Below are positions 1 to 10,378 of a stretch of 64,000 nucleotides of DNA, one piece after another. The stretch is from positions 62,001 to 126,000 of the forward strand of contig NDFF03000003.1 in the NCBI GenBank assembly GCA_002150815.3, read 5' to 3'. The translations under genes and the position numbers were made by a program. The notes under the pieces were generated by a model. It had not been told where the DNA came from and made no database searches. It saw only the letters and a program-made list of their open reading frames with translations. The stretch comes from Grammothele lineata (Eukaryota; Basidiomycota; Agaricomycetes; Polyporales; Polyporaceae). Every line of letters begins with the position of its first letter. The first letter of the stretch is position 1.

Positions 1-1211
1 CTCCATGCAGCTGGCATAGTCTTTTGGTAGGGATGATGGCGACTGGTTGAAATTTCCGTCGGCGAAGTACGCTTCGTTACGGAATGTGAGGCGAGCGGTT
101 CGTAAGGAAGGTGCACGAAAGGTGTCGAAGAGAATCTTCAGGTTTGTCATGGATCCGTGAAGAGTCAAGTCGACCAAGTCGGGATTGCGGATCGGGGAGC
201 GGGGACCAAGCGTGAATCCGGGGGAATTTTCGGTGATTTTACAAGAAAGATTCAACGCTACGAGGCCGGACTTGCTTGCAAGGTCGTGAAACAAGGCACG
301 GGCGGAAAAGTTCATCTTCTGGACGGATCTGAGTGTGGAGAAGGCAAACAGCTCGTGCATGATGTCATAGTCTAGCGAGGTGTCGAAAGAGATCGTCTCT
401 AGGTTCGGCGCGGCGCCTCGTAGCGATCGCAAGATGCTTGCCCCGTTTACAAGGCCAGGGATGTCTTGTAATCGGGCCTGATTGGTTCCTCTTTCCCGAG
501 GTTCTGGGAGACCTGAACGACATATGGACATGTGCTTCAATGTAGGATGCACGAGGGACAAGACGTATGGCGCTCGAAACCGGAACGGCGTGTTCCATGA
601 CAACTCCTGGAGTGATGGGAAAATGCCCTTTCCGTGAGTGTGTTGGAGTACGATTGCTGTCAGGCGAGCATGAATTTCGCTGAAAGCTGTGAGAGTATCG
701 TCGTGACGCAAGAACCGAACGCGCGCGGCGTGCCATAGAAACCGATCGAGTAAGACTGGACTTTGAGATCTTTGAGAGAAGACATCCTGCATTGATGCAC
801 AAACCACTGCAATCAACTCAATTGTACGAGGAAAGAGGCACGGGATGCACTTACGACCAGTGCGCGCCACGACTCCGTATACTCAGATGAGTAGTGGAAA
901 TCACGGAACTCAGCATATATCCCGGGTCCTAGAAGGTCCCAAAGGGGGCCCATGCCTCCAGCGAGCTCGCGCCAGATTATATCCACCGAGGGTCCGTGAA
1001 ATGCACGACATACGCGCGCGCAACTCACAACATCGCCTGCCCGTGGTCTGAACGGATTGCCGGGGGAGGTCGCAAAGTCGAGAATTATGTATAAGAGATC
1101 TCCGTTCATGAGGACCTGAGAGACTGAATGATGTTCCCCGGATACCATTGTTGATTCCCTTACTTCTGGCGATAAATTCACTCGTGCTGCCTCCCGGTTG
1201 GTTAGCAACAA
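1..1211 (-). CDS. F-box / leucine-rich-repeat-like protein, 3' end off the window
   Basis: Probable substrate-recognition subunit of an SCF ubiquitin ligase. Exon 1 (1211..855) encodes an F-box-like segment at about residues 35-85 (DLLYIILDFA, then a conserved SCARVCRAFHGPSVDIIW block). A GTAAGT intron (854..787) joins in phase 0 to exon 2 (786..1), which stays open to the window edge. Exon 2 reads as repeated leucine-rich strands (LQELSW, LKHMSIC, LRSLRGAAPNLETISF, LVDLTLHG), the layout of agaricomycete F-box/LRR proteins. An in-frame Met at 1151 is an alternative start. Target unknown; such proteins form large, fast-changing families. Partial: the C-terminus lies beyond base 1. Confidence 0.7.
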
Positions 1212-1704
1212 ATCATCGTGCTAAGCTTTGGACGGAGAACGCACCTCGAACGATGCTTGTAGTAAACAGACCTCATACAGCACCGGTCCCGACGTGCCAC
1301 AGTGAGTAGGAGAAAACAAGTATCCGCCTGTTGACTCTCTGTATTGCGAGCTGTGTGCTTGTAGAAGTCACTTCAGTGCCATTCTGAAGGCGCACTTCTG
1401 TCTTTGATAGAATGAACAGTGGGATTAGCAGCTTACCTCGGGTGACTCTTGAGGTATTGAACTACACTACGCGAGTTGAACATACGGATTCGCAAATCCG
1501 AGGAGCGTTGTGCACAGCCAAATGCTTGTCAAACACTTCTCGTACACATGTAGCCGTTTGCCCGGTCCAGGCGCGCCGAGCGCTGTTCTCGTCGCCCCGC
1601 GCGCAGCCCATCCAGACTCTCGTTAAGCTCTCGTAAAGCCCATTCGACAACACATCGCCTTCCCCTCTTCCTCCACCCCCAACCCTTGCACCGTCCATAC
1701 CGCG
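1212..1704. other. Intergenic region between divergent genes
   Basis: About 490 bases separate the start codons of the F-box gene and the desaturase, so this must hold both promoters. A pyrimidine-rich stretch just before 1705 is typical of fungal 5' leaders. I see no convincing ORF, RNA gene or repeat. Confidence 0.5.
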
Positions 1705-3531
1705 ATGGGCCTCCCGCCAACGCAAGTCTGGACCCGCGAGCAAGTCGCCGCGCGGATCCTCGCGGGCGAGACTCTCTTCGTGCTACACGGCGAGCTCCTC
1801 CGCGTGCCGCCTTCGTGGCTCATCGCGCACCCCGGTGGCCGCCTCTCTATCTTGCACTTTGTCGGCCGCGACGCGACGGACGAGGTCTGCGCGTTCCACG
1901 CGCCCGAGACGATCGCGCGCCAGATGCGCGGCTTCGTTGTCGGCCGCGTTGAGCTCGAGGACGGTGCGTGGCCTCCTCTGCTCCCACCCACTGCGAGCGG
2001 GTGGGAGAGGAGGATGGGAAATGATGGAAAGATGAAGTGGTACAACGAGGCACGGCGGCTCACCGGCGCTCGGGGAGTGGAGGGAGAGAAGGAGAGCGGG
2101 GAGGTGTTGCTAGTCAAGGCCAAGGGCGTATCCGGGAAGGACCAGGAGGAGATAGGCCCGACGCGCGCGCAGCTGGAGCCCTCGCCGGGCATGTTGTCGG
2201 CGAAAGACGAAAAGCGGAACCAAGACGCATACCGAGAACTGCACAGACGAGTTGCGGAGGCTGGACTGTACAAGACCCCATTCCTCACCGGGTACGGGCC
2301 CGAGTTCGTGCGCTACTCGCTGCTCGCGCTCGCGTCGGCGTTGTGCTACCAGCGCGGGTGGCTTATCCCGAGTGCGGTATTTCTGGGCTTGTTCTGGCAG
2401 CAGCTCACGTTCTTCGCGCATGACCTCGGGCATGTTGGCGTAACGCACAATTGGGTGCTTGATCGCCTCATCTCCATCTTTGTGGCCGATTTGGTGGGAG
2501 GCCTGAGCATAGGTTGGTGGGTCAACGTGAGTACTCACCATTACCTCAACTGTACGCGGGCTCACGTTTCCTCAGAATCACAATGTGCATCATCGTGAGT
2601 TCTCCTAGTTTGGTACTGTATGGAAATGTCAATAACGGGCTGCTGCAAACACAGTGGTTCCTAATCATCCGTCTCAGTATGTACAGTGTCCTTCACTTGC
2701 TAATTCCTTCCCTGACCCTCCTACAGCGACCCCGACATCCAGCACCTCCCCTTCTTCGCGATCTCTCCCGTTTTCCTCAACTCGCTGTGGTCCTCGTACT
2801 ACAAGCGCGAGATGACCTTCGACGCCTTCGGCAAGCTCTTCGTCTCGCTCCAGCACAAGCTCTTTTACGTTGTCCTGTCCCTCGCCCGCTTCAACCTCTA
2901 CGCCAATTCGTACGGCTACCTCTTCAAGACCGCCTTCGAGCCCAAGCGCTACCGTGGCGGCCGCTGGTGGTGGTGGACCGAGCTCGTCGCACTTGGCCTC
3001 TTCTTCGCCTGGTTCGCCGCTCTCCTTCGCGGCTGCGGCACCTGGCCCCGCGCGCTCGCGTACTTGATGGTCAGCCACATTGCGGCGAGCCCGGTACACG
3101 TCCAGGTGAGCCTCGCGGCAACAAGGGCCCCTGGAAGTGATGAAACGAGACGCTCACATGTCCCGCATGCTTAGATCGTGCTCTCGCACTTTGCGCGCTC
3201 GACGGCCGACCTTGGCCCCGGCGAGTCCTTCTTTGCTCGCCAGCTGCGCACGACCGTGGATGTGATTTGTTCGCCTTCGATCGAATTTATCCACGGCGGC
3301 CTGCACCTACAAGTGACGCATCACCTCTTCCCCCGCCTTCCTCGCCACAACCTCCGCCAGGCAAGTCTCATCGTCAAGGAATTCGCCAAGGAACGCGGCC
3401 TCGAATATGCCGAATTCGGGTTCGTCGAGGGCAATGGAGAAGTTACCGGCGTACTGAAACAGGTTGCCGACCAAATCAAAATCATCGGAATGGTGGCGGA
3501 TAACGAGGTCAGAGAGGCTATGAACCAGTAG
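1705..3531 (+). CDS. Sphingolipid delta-8 desaturase (cytochrome b5 fusion)
   Basis: Membrane desaturase of the ER that would place the delta-8 double bond in the long-chain base of ceramides and glucosylceramides, taking electrons from its own fused cytochrome b5 domain. Exons 1705..2526, 2576..2594, 2655..2676, 2727..3105, 3175..3531 give 532 residues. The N-terminal haem-binding HPGG is at 42-45. The three histidine boxes are HDLGH (239-243), HNVHH (276-280) and QVTHH (460-464); the Gln of the third box is the mark of front-end, b5-fused desaturases. The segment HPSHDPDIQHLPFFAISP after box 2 matches fungal delta-8 enzymes. Box 2 and its flank are encoded by microexons of 19 and 22 nt. A delta-6-type fatty-acid desaturase is the main alternative; the DPDIQHLP block favours the sphingolipid enzyme. 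Confidence 0.9.
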
Positions 3532-3832
3532 ACGTTCTTCACGCGTAGAGTAGATTGACATTTATGGGTCTGGGTTGCTCACACTGTATACGCCTCTTGA
3601 ATGGACTGGCATTGATATCCACATCCTTGGGAGGTACTAGTGTCTCGCACAAATCTCGAAAGTAGCGTCATGGTATGGGACTGCCCAACTGGCAGTACGG
3701 ACATCATATTTGAGCATGTGGCATATGATGCTATAAGACCCCGAACGTGCCAGCTTTTGAGTACATGGGTAATGCGAGTAGTAGCATGATGCGAGAGTGG
3801 TACAGAATAGGCAAAGGCAACGAACAAGTAGT
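3532..3832. other. Convergent 3' intergenic region
   Basis: About 300 bases between the stop codons of the desaturase (plus) and eL13 (minus). It must hold both 3' ends; I see no further gene. Confidence 0.5.
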
Positions 3833-4632
3833 TTACTTCTTCTTGTTCGCCTCCTCCTCAGCCTTCTGCAAAGGTGACGTCGAGTAAGATCACGGCGCTG
3901 ACCGGAAAGGAGACAAAAACGAACCTTCGCTTCCCGGACCTTGCGCTTGCCCTCGTTGCGAGCAAAGGCACGCTCGGTGCGGAGGGTGCGGTAAGCCTGG
4001 AACTCGCGCTCCTCCTCGGTGATCTTGCGGGGGGCCTCGGGAGCGAAGGAAGAGGGTAGGGGGAGGGGAGCACGGGTGGTCGCTGTCGTGAGGTCGTCAC
4101 CCTACAACACTAGTCAATATATGACTAGCACACGACACAGAATAAACGCACGGTGGAGTCGCCCTTCTTGGGCTTCTTGGTGTTGCGGGGGAAGACGATG
4201 AGGCGCGCCTTGTATGCCTTGAGACGCTCGACGTTGACCGCCTTGCCCTCCTCGCTCAGGTTTCGCCTCCGGTGGTCGACGACGATGCCGACGCCACGCG
4301 CCTCCTTCTTGCCAATACCGGCCTCCTTGAGTTCAGCCAGGGTGAAACCGCGGCCCTCACGGATTTTGCGGTTGTAGCGCACAGTCTGCGCACGCACGGC
4401 GGGACGGAGGAGGGTGAGGGGGCGGACACCGAGCGAGGCGGCCTTGGCCTTGCGAGCCTGGCGGCGGCGAAGCTTGCGGCCGGGCTGGTCGAACCAGGTG
4501 CGGACACGGCTCTGCCAGTCCTTGCGGAAGTGGTTGGCGTGGAGGACTGGGGGTCGCGGTATATCGTTTAATTCCACAGCAGATTCGTTCGTTCAAAGCG
4601 TCATACGCACCGTTGTTGTACCGGAAACCCAT
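3833..4632 (-). CDS. RPL13: 60S ribosomal protein eL13
   Basis: Structural protein of the large cytosolic ribosomal subunit. Exons 4632..4611, 4546..4152, 4101..3925 and 3865..3833 give 208 residues, the usual family length. It starts MGFRYNN-VLHANHFRKDW and carries the family core (VRTWFDQPGRKLRRRQARK, then GVRPLTLLRPAVRAQTVRYN and GRGFTLAELKEAGI) and a basic tail ending in KKK. The first coding exon has only 22 nt. A further non-coding exon lies upstream (about 4850), joined by a GT...AG intron ending just before the start codon, a common arrangement in highly expressed fungal ribosomal-protein genes. Confidence 0.95.
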
Positions 4633-4638
4633 GTTTTA

Positions 4639-4849
4639 TTCTGGTGAAAAGAGGCGAGGTTAGCACGCAGCTAGGAGCAGGCCGACCGAGAATTGCCAGT
4701 TGAGATAGGCCGTTACTACATCCACCCAGCGGTTCTTCCATCCACCTAATTCCAACAAGATTTCCGTGCACCAAATGGTATACAAGGCAATGTCGACAGT
4801 TTCATAGGCTGTCTGTCAACATTTGGGGGCAGCATGGGGGCATACTCAC
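4639..4849 (-). other. 5' UTR intron of the eL13 gene
   Basis: On the minus strand a consensus donor (CAAG/GTGAGTATG, near 4849) and a pyrimidine-rich acceptor ending a few bases before the eL13 ATG (near 4639) delimit an intron of about 205 nt in the leader. I looked for C/D-box snoRNA motifs inside and found none convincing. Boundaries are inferred from splice signals only. Confidence 0.55.
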
Positions 4850-4850
4850 C

Positions 4851-6280
4851 TTGAGGAGGGGTCTTGCGTCGGCGTATGGAGATTCTGCCTTGTGCGATGA
4901 AGCGCCTTCAGAGGCAGGCGGAGTTCAAACGCGTGAGAACGCAAGTGATTATAGACGCCCGTATATGGCCCTGCGGGTCACCTTACACAAGCCCTTACAG
5001 GAGTACAACAGCATGATTACCAGCATAATCAAGATCCTTCAAGCAGATTGTTAACCATATTTTACATTGCATTTCTACAGCTGTCCTAACAAAGTGCCGC
5101 TAGACGACAAGCAATGCAACATTCCGTGCTTTGTTTCTTGTATCAAGGAGATCTATACCATGCCGAGATGCCACTATCGTAACCCTTGGCGTGGACTCTG
5201 GAACCCAGGCGTCACGTCTTGGGTCAACTTGGCTCATCGTCTTTGGGCTACACAAGTTATGCCAGGTACAGAAACAAGGGCACATTCATAGTGCTTGGCG
5301 AGTCGCATAGTTTCCACTTGGGCGGGCTAAACGAAAAATTGTGTACATACGGTTCTGCTCAGGTATGGGGGTGTCCGTGAGCAAAGCACTGCATTACCCA
5401 CCGAAAGGCCTTGGAAGCCGTGTATTCTTTGGGCTGTGAGCTTCGAGAGGCGGTGGGAGGACTTCGAGGGCCAAGGGTACGCAATGGGCGGGTGCACAGG
5501 CGTACAGGTGCAGACGAGCCGTGCATGAGTCTAACCTTTGCGGGCGGAACAGAGGCATGTGGCGCCCCGGAGGCGGAGATGTTTATAGACAGCATTTTGG
5601 GAGAAGCAGCGAATGTTTGGATGGCGCGGATTTCCGAGGATTTAGATACGTTGCCGAAAGCGTCGGTGTCTGGTGGTGCGTGCTTGGACGAGCCCCTGTG
5701 AGGGCCGGATGAGTTGCGCGGAGGGCGAGAGGGAGGAGGAGGCAAGAATGCAGGGGGAGAACGGGAAGGCGGGGGGATTGCGGAGGTGGCTGGGCCAAGG
5801 AGTGCGTCACAGGTGCCCAGCGGCGGATGGCCTGGGTCGAGTCCGAAGGCTGAGAGAGCCCCTGAGCGTAATCGCACTGTGCGTAATCGCAGGCGGCACC
5901 AATGGAGTCGACGGGCGTCCAGGGCGAGCCCTCTCCCTCGCCCCGTCCCCGCAGCTATTTGAGTGTGCCGTCCGCCTCGCCTCGCCTCGTCCCGCTTGCT
6001 CAAAGGCTCGCGTCCTGCTCTCGTCTGTCCCCTCTCTTCCCCGCGTAGCTATCGCCCCGCCGTCCGTCCCCCGGCCGGCTCCTTCTCTATCGCCCGCCCT
6101 CTTGGCGTGGGAGATCCCTTCGTCCGAATCGGACGACCGCCTGACCAGCCCAAACCCCGGCCGTGCCCTGCCGTCCGCCGCCCCGACGTCCAGACTCCAG
6201 ACTCGGGACCCCTCCCGCCCGCGGCCCCTTCGCTGTTCAAACGTCCCCGTTGGGATCTCGTCCAGAAGGAACTGAGAAGG
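4851..6280. other. Intergenic region upstream of eL13 and PAL1
   Basis: About 1.4 kb, the largest gene-free stretch in the window. ORFs exist on both strands but have biased proline/arginine/serine composition, no recognisable domain and no good splice context. From about 5940 to 6080 the plus strand is strongly C/T-rich, as expected for the 5' leader of the PAL1 gene. An 11-bp direct repeat lies at 5866..5876 and 5881..5891. Confidence 0.5.
5866..5891. repeat. Tandem 11-bp repeat GCGTAATCGCA
   Basis: Two perfect copies (5866..5876 and 5881..5891) separated by 4 bases, about 400 bp upstream of the PAL1 start codon. It could be a doubled transcription-factor site; no function can be assigned from sequence alone. 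Confidence 0.6.
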
Positions 6281-7867
6281 ATGCAGGTCTCAAAGCATCA
6301 TTCGCGGCACAGATCGGCCACCACTGATCCGTTCAGCGACCCAGCCAACAACGTATCCTACTCGGCCTACGGAGTTCCAACTCTCTCCAGGCACGCCCCC
6401 CACTCTTCTCTCGCCCGTCCACCACCTCCTCCCCCCAAACACGCTGCCAAGCCTCAGTACCAACGCCCGGTCGTCGCACCTTCCCCCAACCGGCAGAACA
6501 TCATGGATGCCGTTCGAGACACCGTCACCGTCCGCGGCGCCTCTGATCAGAACGTCCGCCATAGGGTAGGGCGGAGTCAAACCGAGCTCCCCCCGTGAGT
6601 CTCCATCCTCTTCTCGCTTACCTCCAGATCAACTGATATCAGCGTTCCCCGCCCCTCCCCGCCTTCTTCTCCTTTCCCTCCCTCCTATCCCCCTTATTCT
6701 CAGTCTCCCCGCCGCTCGCCCTCCCCAGCCTGTATCTAAGCGCTCGCAGTCTCAAGACTCCGTCGTCCGAACTGCGAACGCCATGGAGAAGGGCAAATCC
6801 AGCCGCTCCAAGAAGAAGGGCTCCTCCCATGCTGATGTCATCGACAGGCTGGACTTTTCAGGAGTAGGCCCCAGTACGTCTCATATCCTGTTCTACGTTT
6901 GTCCTCGCACGTCTCACCCGTTGGTTGCAAGTGTTCCACCATGACGGGCCCTTCGATGCCTGTGCTCCTTCGCGTAACCGTCACCGTACCAAAGCACCTA
7001 TGATGGCCTGGTCGGCTGGTCAGGAAGCTGACAGCCAGGCCCTGGCGACCGCCCAGCAGCACCCCAAGTCGCCCGATGTTTTTATTCCTTACGAAGCACC
7101 CAAGAAGAAGTATGATGCCATAGCAGAAGCATGGGGCATCCACGAGCCCGAGCCTTTCGAGGACTTTTCCGCGGGCGGTGGTGCTGCTGCCCACGGCGGG
7201 GAGTATCATCGAAGCAACGGCCACACCACCACCTCGAGACGAACCAAGGACGGAAGAGACGCCCGTGACGTCTACCGAGAGTATCTGGAGGAGAACCACC
7301 CGTCCCCTCAGCGACGCCCCACGAAACGCAACATCCCGCCCCCTCAACCTATCTTTGTCCCCGAGAGCGAGCTCGACAACGGCCCCCCCTCGCCTCCCAA
7401 CGCTGGTTACGAGTCTGCGGGCGGCGGGGGAACTCCCCGCAGGAACAAGAGCATCATGCAACGCATCCGCAAGATGCGCGACTCGCCAAACGTGCCCGTG
7501 GGCTACGACGGCGACGGCGCCCGAGGCGAACTGTCTCCCGGACCTTCGGGTGAGTGACTGGGCGCTATGTTCGAGCCCTCTGCCCTATCCGAAGCCAGTT
7601 TTTTGACGCAATGACTTCATAGGGCGCAGCGGGCGCGGCGCGGCTGCTACGTCACCTTCGGACGACGCTTTCGTTTACGTCGACCACATCCCGATGAAGA
7701 CCGACAAGTCGCTGCCCACGCCTCCCAAAGACGGCACACCATCTGGAGAGTCCATCGACGGCTACTTCGACGGTGCAGAATTTGGAAACAGCGGCGGAGC
7801 AGGCCTTGGCAGGAAGACTAGTCTGCTGAAGAAGGTCGGGACCGTGGTCAAGGGTCGCGCCAAGTAA
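6281..7867 (+). CDS. PAL1: Pal1 cell-morphology protein
   Basis: Homologue of fission-yeast Pal1 and budding-yeast Pal1/Pal2, cortical proteins linked to endocytic coats and cell shape. Exons 6281..6594, 6704..6873, 6932..7549, 7623..7867 give 448 residues. The Pal1 core runs across the exon 2/3 junction: HADVIDRLDFSGVGP followed by MFHHDGPFDACAPSRNR and then APMMAW, the most conserved part of the family. The rest is low-complexity (Pro/Ser-rich N-terminus, Gly/Asp-rich middle, basic C-terminus LLKKVGTVVKGRAK). A nearer AG at the end of intron 1 would give an in-frame stop, so I chose the later acceptor after a long polypyrimidine tract. Confidence 0.88.
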
Positions 7868-8353
7868 ACCACCCCGACAACGCTATCTTCATTCCCGTAC
7901 GCCCTTTTGGGCGACCACCTCGTACATTCGGCTCTCGCTCAGCTGTATCCTTTCAGAGCCCTTCCGTTCTTGCTTTCCATGTAGACTAGGTTTACGTGGA
8001 CGTGTCTAGAGGGACTCTTCGCCGTGTGTCTCTTTCGGTGCACGTATTCTGCACGTTTCGCGCGTTGTACCCATATATGCCTCCCTCTTGTTACAATTCT
8101 GCGCCTCTTCGCCTGTTCTCCACCCAAACGTAATGGTTCCACCGCGAATGATACCGGCCACAACTACTACGCAGTTGGCCCCCGTGCTTCCTATTCGTTC
8201 GTCTCGGTTTCGCCTGCCTACCTTACCGTTCTCAAATCTCTCCGTCGAATATCCCACTGTATGTATACGAGGCAAACAATCTTGACGTCGCCGCAATGCG
8301 TGTACGATGATGCATGTTACGTGGCTGGCCTACTCCAAATTATAATGCCCACT
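7868..8353. other. Convergent 3' intergenic region
   Basis: About 490 bases between the PAL1 and HIS7 stop codons. T-rich plus-strand sequence fits 3' UTRs. ORFs here have no recognisable domain. Confidence 0.5.
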
Positions 8354-10106
8354 CTAAATTGTACGTACTTGGATACCTCCAGCCTTCAATGCGGCCTTCG
8401 TCTCGTCTATGCCAACCTCTCGTCGGTGGAAGATACCGGCGGCTAGCGCAGCCTCCACCCCCGTCTGTTGGAATACCTCCACAAAGTGCTCTGCCTTGCC
8501 AGCCCCACTGCTCGCCACCACAGGTATCCGCACGCTCTGCCGAACAAGCTCGACCAGCGCCAGGTCGAACCCAAGTCCCGTCCCGTCCCGATCAATGCTG
8601 TTGAGTAGGATCTCGCCCGCCCCGAGCGCTTCCACGCCTTGAACGAGCTGCACGACCGACAGCGGGCGGGCCTCTCGACCTCCACGGACGGTGCACTGGT
8701 ACCACCACGCCTTTCCGCGCTCGTTTTCCGGTCCGTCGGGCTGGCCGCGGACCACCTCGTTCTTGTAGGGTCCGTCGTAGTCGAGGTCGACATACACCCT
8801 GCGCGGGTCGACAGAGACGACGACGGCCTGGCGGCCATAGACATGCGCGATAGTCTCGATCGCGCTCGTTCCATCGCCCTTGCTTCCAGGTAGAGTCCGC
8901 ATGCGCTCAACAGCGAAGACCGCCTCAGTCGCGAGGCTGACCTTGTCCGCGCCAGCACGGAAGTACGCCCCGGCGACTTCGAGTGCCGAGTGAGGGGTGC
9001 CATCCGGGTCGACGGTTTCCTTGATGCCACCCCCGATCGTGAGCGGGACAAAAACGGTCTCGGCTGCGGCGCGCACGACGGCGAGCATCGGCTGGTCGAG
9101 TAGGGGCGAGTGGCGGAAGGAGGTGATGTTCATGAGGCAGAGCTCGTCTGCGCCCTCGGCGTAATACCGCGCGGCGAGCGCGACTGGCTTTCCCAGGTTG
9201 CGCACCGCGCCGGCTGCTTGCGCTTGCGCGCCGTCACCCTCGACGCGCTCGCGAACGTCGTACTGATCGCCCTTAGTGACGACGAGGTCACCGTCATCGT
9301 TCGAGCGCACGTCCATACACGCTACGACACGCTTCGTGAACCCGTCCCGGGCCTTGGGAGGCCGCGCGATGCGGGGCGTCGGGGGGCTCGTCGTGCGTTC
9401 AACCTCGGACTGAGCGAGCCACGCCCCGAGTACCTTGAGTCCGGCGGGGCCCGACTTTTCGGGGTGGAACTGGCAGGCGAAGACATTGCCCTTGCGCACG
9501 GAGGCGACGAACACCTCCCGGCCGTACTGTGTCGTGGTGTGGGCCCATTGGGCGACTTCGGCGACCTCGTGGTCGTATGGCGCACGGAAGGAATGGACGA
9601 AATAGTAGCTCGCGCGCGGATCGAGCCCCTCGTGCGCCGTTTCGTCCGGATCGAGGAACTCGACCGCGTTCCAGCCCATGTGGGGCACCGACTTGTCTGC
9701 GTTGGAAAAGAGGCCGATATCGCCGGGGACGACGCCGAGGCCCTTGACCGAGGGGCTTTCAGACGAGGCGCGGAAGAGGACTTGCATGCCTATGCAGATG
9801 CCGAAGTAGGGTTTCCCCGACGTGATGTATTCGCGCAGGGGCTCAAAGAGACCGCGCGATATAAGGCCATGAACTGCGGTCTCGAACGCGCCGACGCCAG
9901 GAAAAATGAGGCTCTAAAGTAGCGAGCGAAGAACGACGTTAGCGATTCGCAGAACGCAAACGTGCGTGGGGGGCGAAGAGACTGACGGATGCCTTACGGA
10001 AATCATCGGGCGAGGATATCCACTGGAAGTCGTGGCCGAGCTTCTTGAGGGTGTTGGCGAGACTTTGGACGTTCCCCGCGCCGTAGTCAAGGAGGTAGAG
10101 GCCCAT
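8354..10106 (-). CDS. HIS7: Imidazole glycerol phosphate synthase HisHF
   Basis: Bifunctional step-5 enzyme of histidine biosynthesis: a glutamine amidotransferase releases ammonia and a cyclase barrel makes imidazole glycerol phosphate plus AICAR. Exons 10106..9987 and 9913..8354 give 559 residues (yeast His7 is 552). The N-terminus MGLYLLDYGAGNVQSLAN and LIFPGVGAFETAV are class I amidotransferase landmarks; the nucleophile is Cys80 in FGICIGMQ, and the C-terminal triad part is CQFHPEKSG. The HisF barrel starts near RVVACMDVRSNDDGDLVVTKGDQYDVRE and keeps ADELCLMNIT, TIGGGI and the final GVEAALAAGIFH. The donor GTCAGT was preferred over a nearby GTAAGG because only it keeps the frame. It diverges from SER3 with 272 bp between start codons. 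Confidence 0.95.
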
Positions 10107-10180
10107 GAATGGCGAGAATGAGTCGAGCGAGAAATGTAGAGGTGGTAGAAAACATCTTGGAAGTGAGCGGGATGGAGAAC

Positions 10181-10186
10181 GAGTCA
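10181..10186. promoter_or_regulatory. Gcn4/Cpc1-type core (GAGTCA = TGACTC on minus)
   Basis: Six-base core of the general amino-acid-control bZIP site, in the shared HIS7/SER3 promoter, about 75 bp upstream of the HIS7 ATG. It matches six of the seven consensus positions. Assignment rests on motif and context. Confidence 0.5.
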
Positions 10187-10284
10187 GCCTGAGGGTTGCT
10201 GAGGCAAATCTGATCTAATCTTATCGCACAAAAGTCATTGCGCCATACTGACCACCGTCTGCTAAATTCCGAATAGCTTCAGCA

Positions 10285-10290
10285 TATATA
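10285..10290 (+). promoter_or_regulatory. TATA box of SER3
   Basis: TATATA about 90 bp upstream of the SER3 start codon, in the position usual for a fungal TATA element. Confidence 0.5.
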
Positions 10291-10343
10291 CCTTGCAACC
10301 GCTCCTCTTGGCGGCGGCAAGCAAGCCGCACTTCTTCCAGTCC

Positions 10344-10349
10344 GAGTCA
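10344..10349. promoter_or_regulatory. Second Gcn4/Cpc1-type core (GTGACTC on minus)
   Basis: Second copy of the TGACTC core, here preceded by a purine as in the consensus, 30 bp upstream of the SER3 ATG and within the same 272-bp divergent promoter. Confidence 0.5.
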
Positions 10350-10378
10350 CCTCGACCGTCTACGCAACCGTCTACTCA

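Noticed and set aside
5359..6003. 214-codon minus-strand open frame upstream of PAL1
   Set aside because: Arg/Pro/Ser-biased composition from GC-rich DNA, no known motif, no neighbouring in-phase exons.
6654..6760. Possible frameshift or premature stop in PAL1
   Set aside because: Using the later acceptor after the polypyrimidine tract gives a fully open frame with the conserved Pal1 core, so no lesion is needed.
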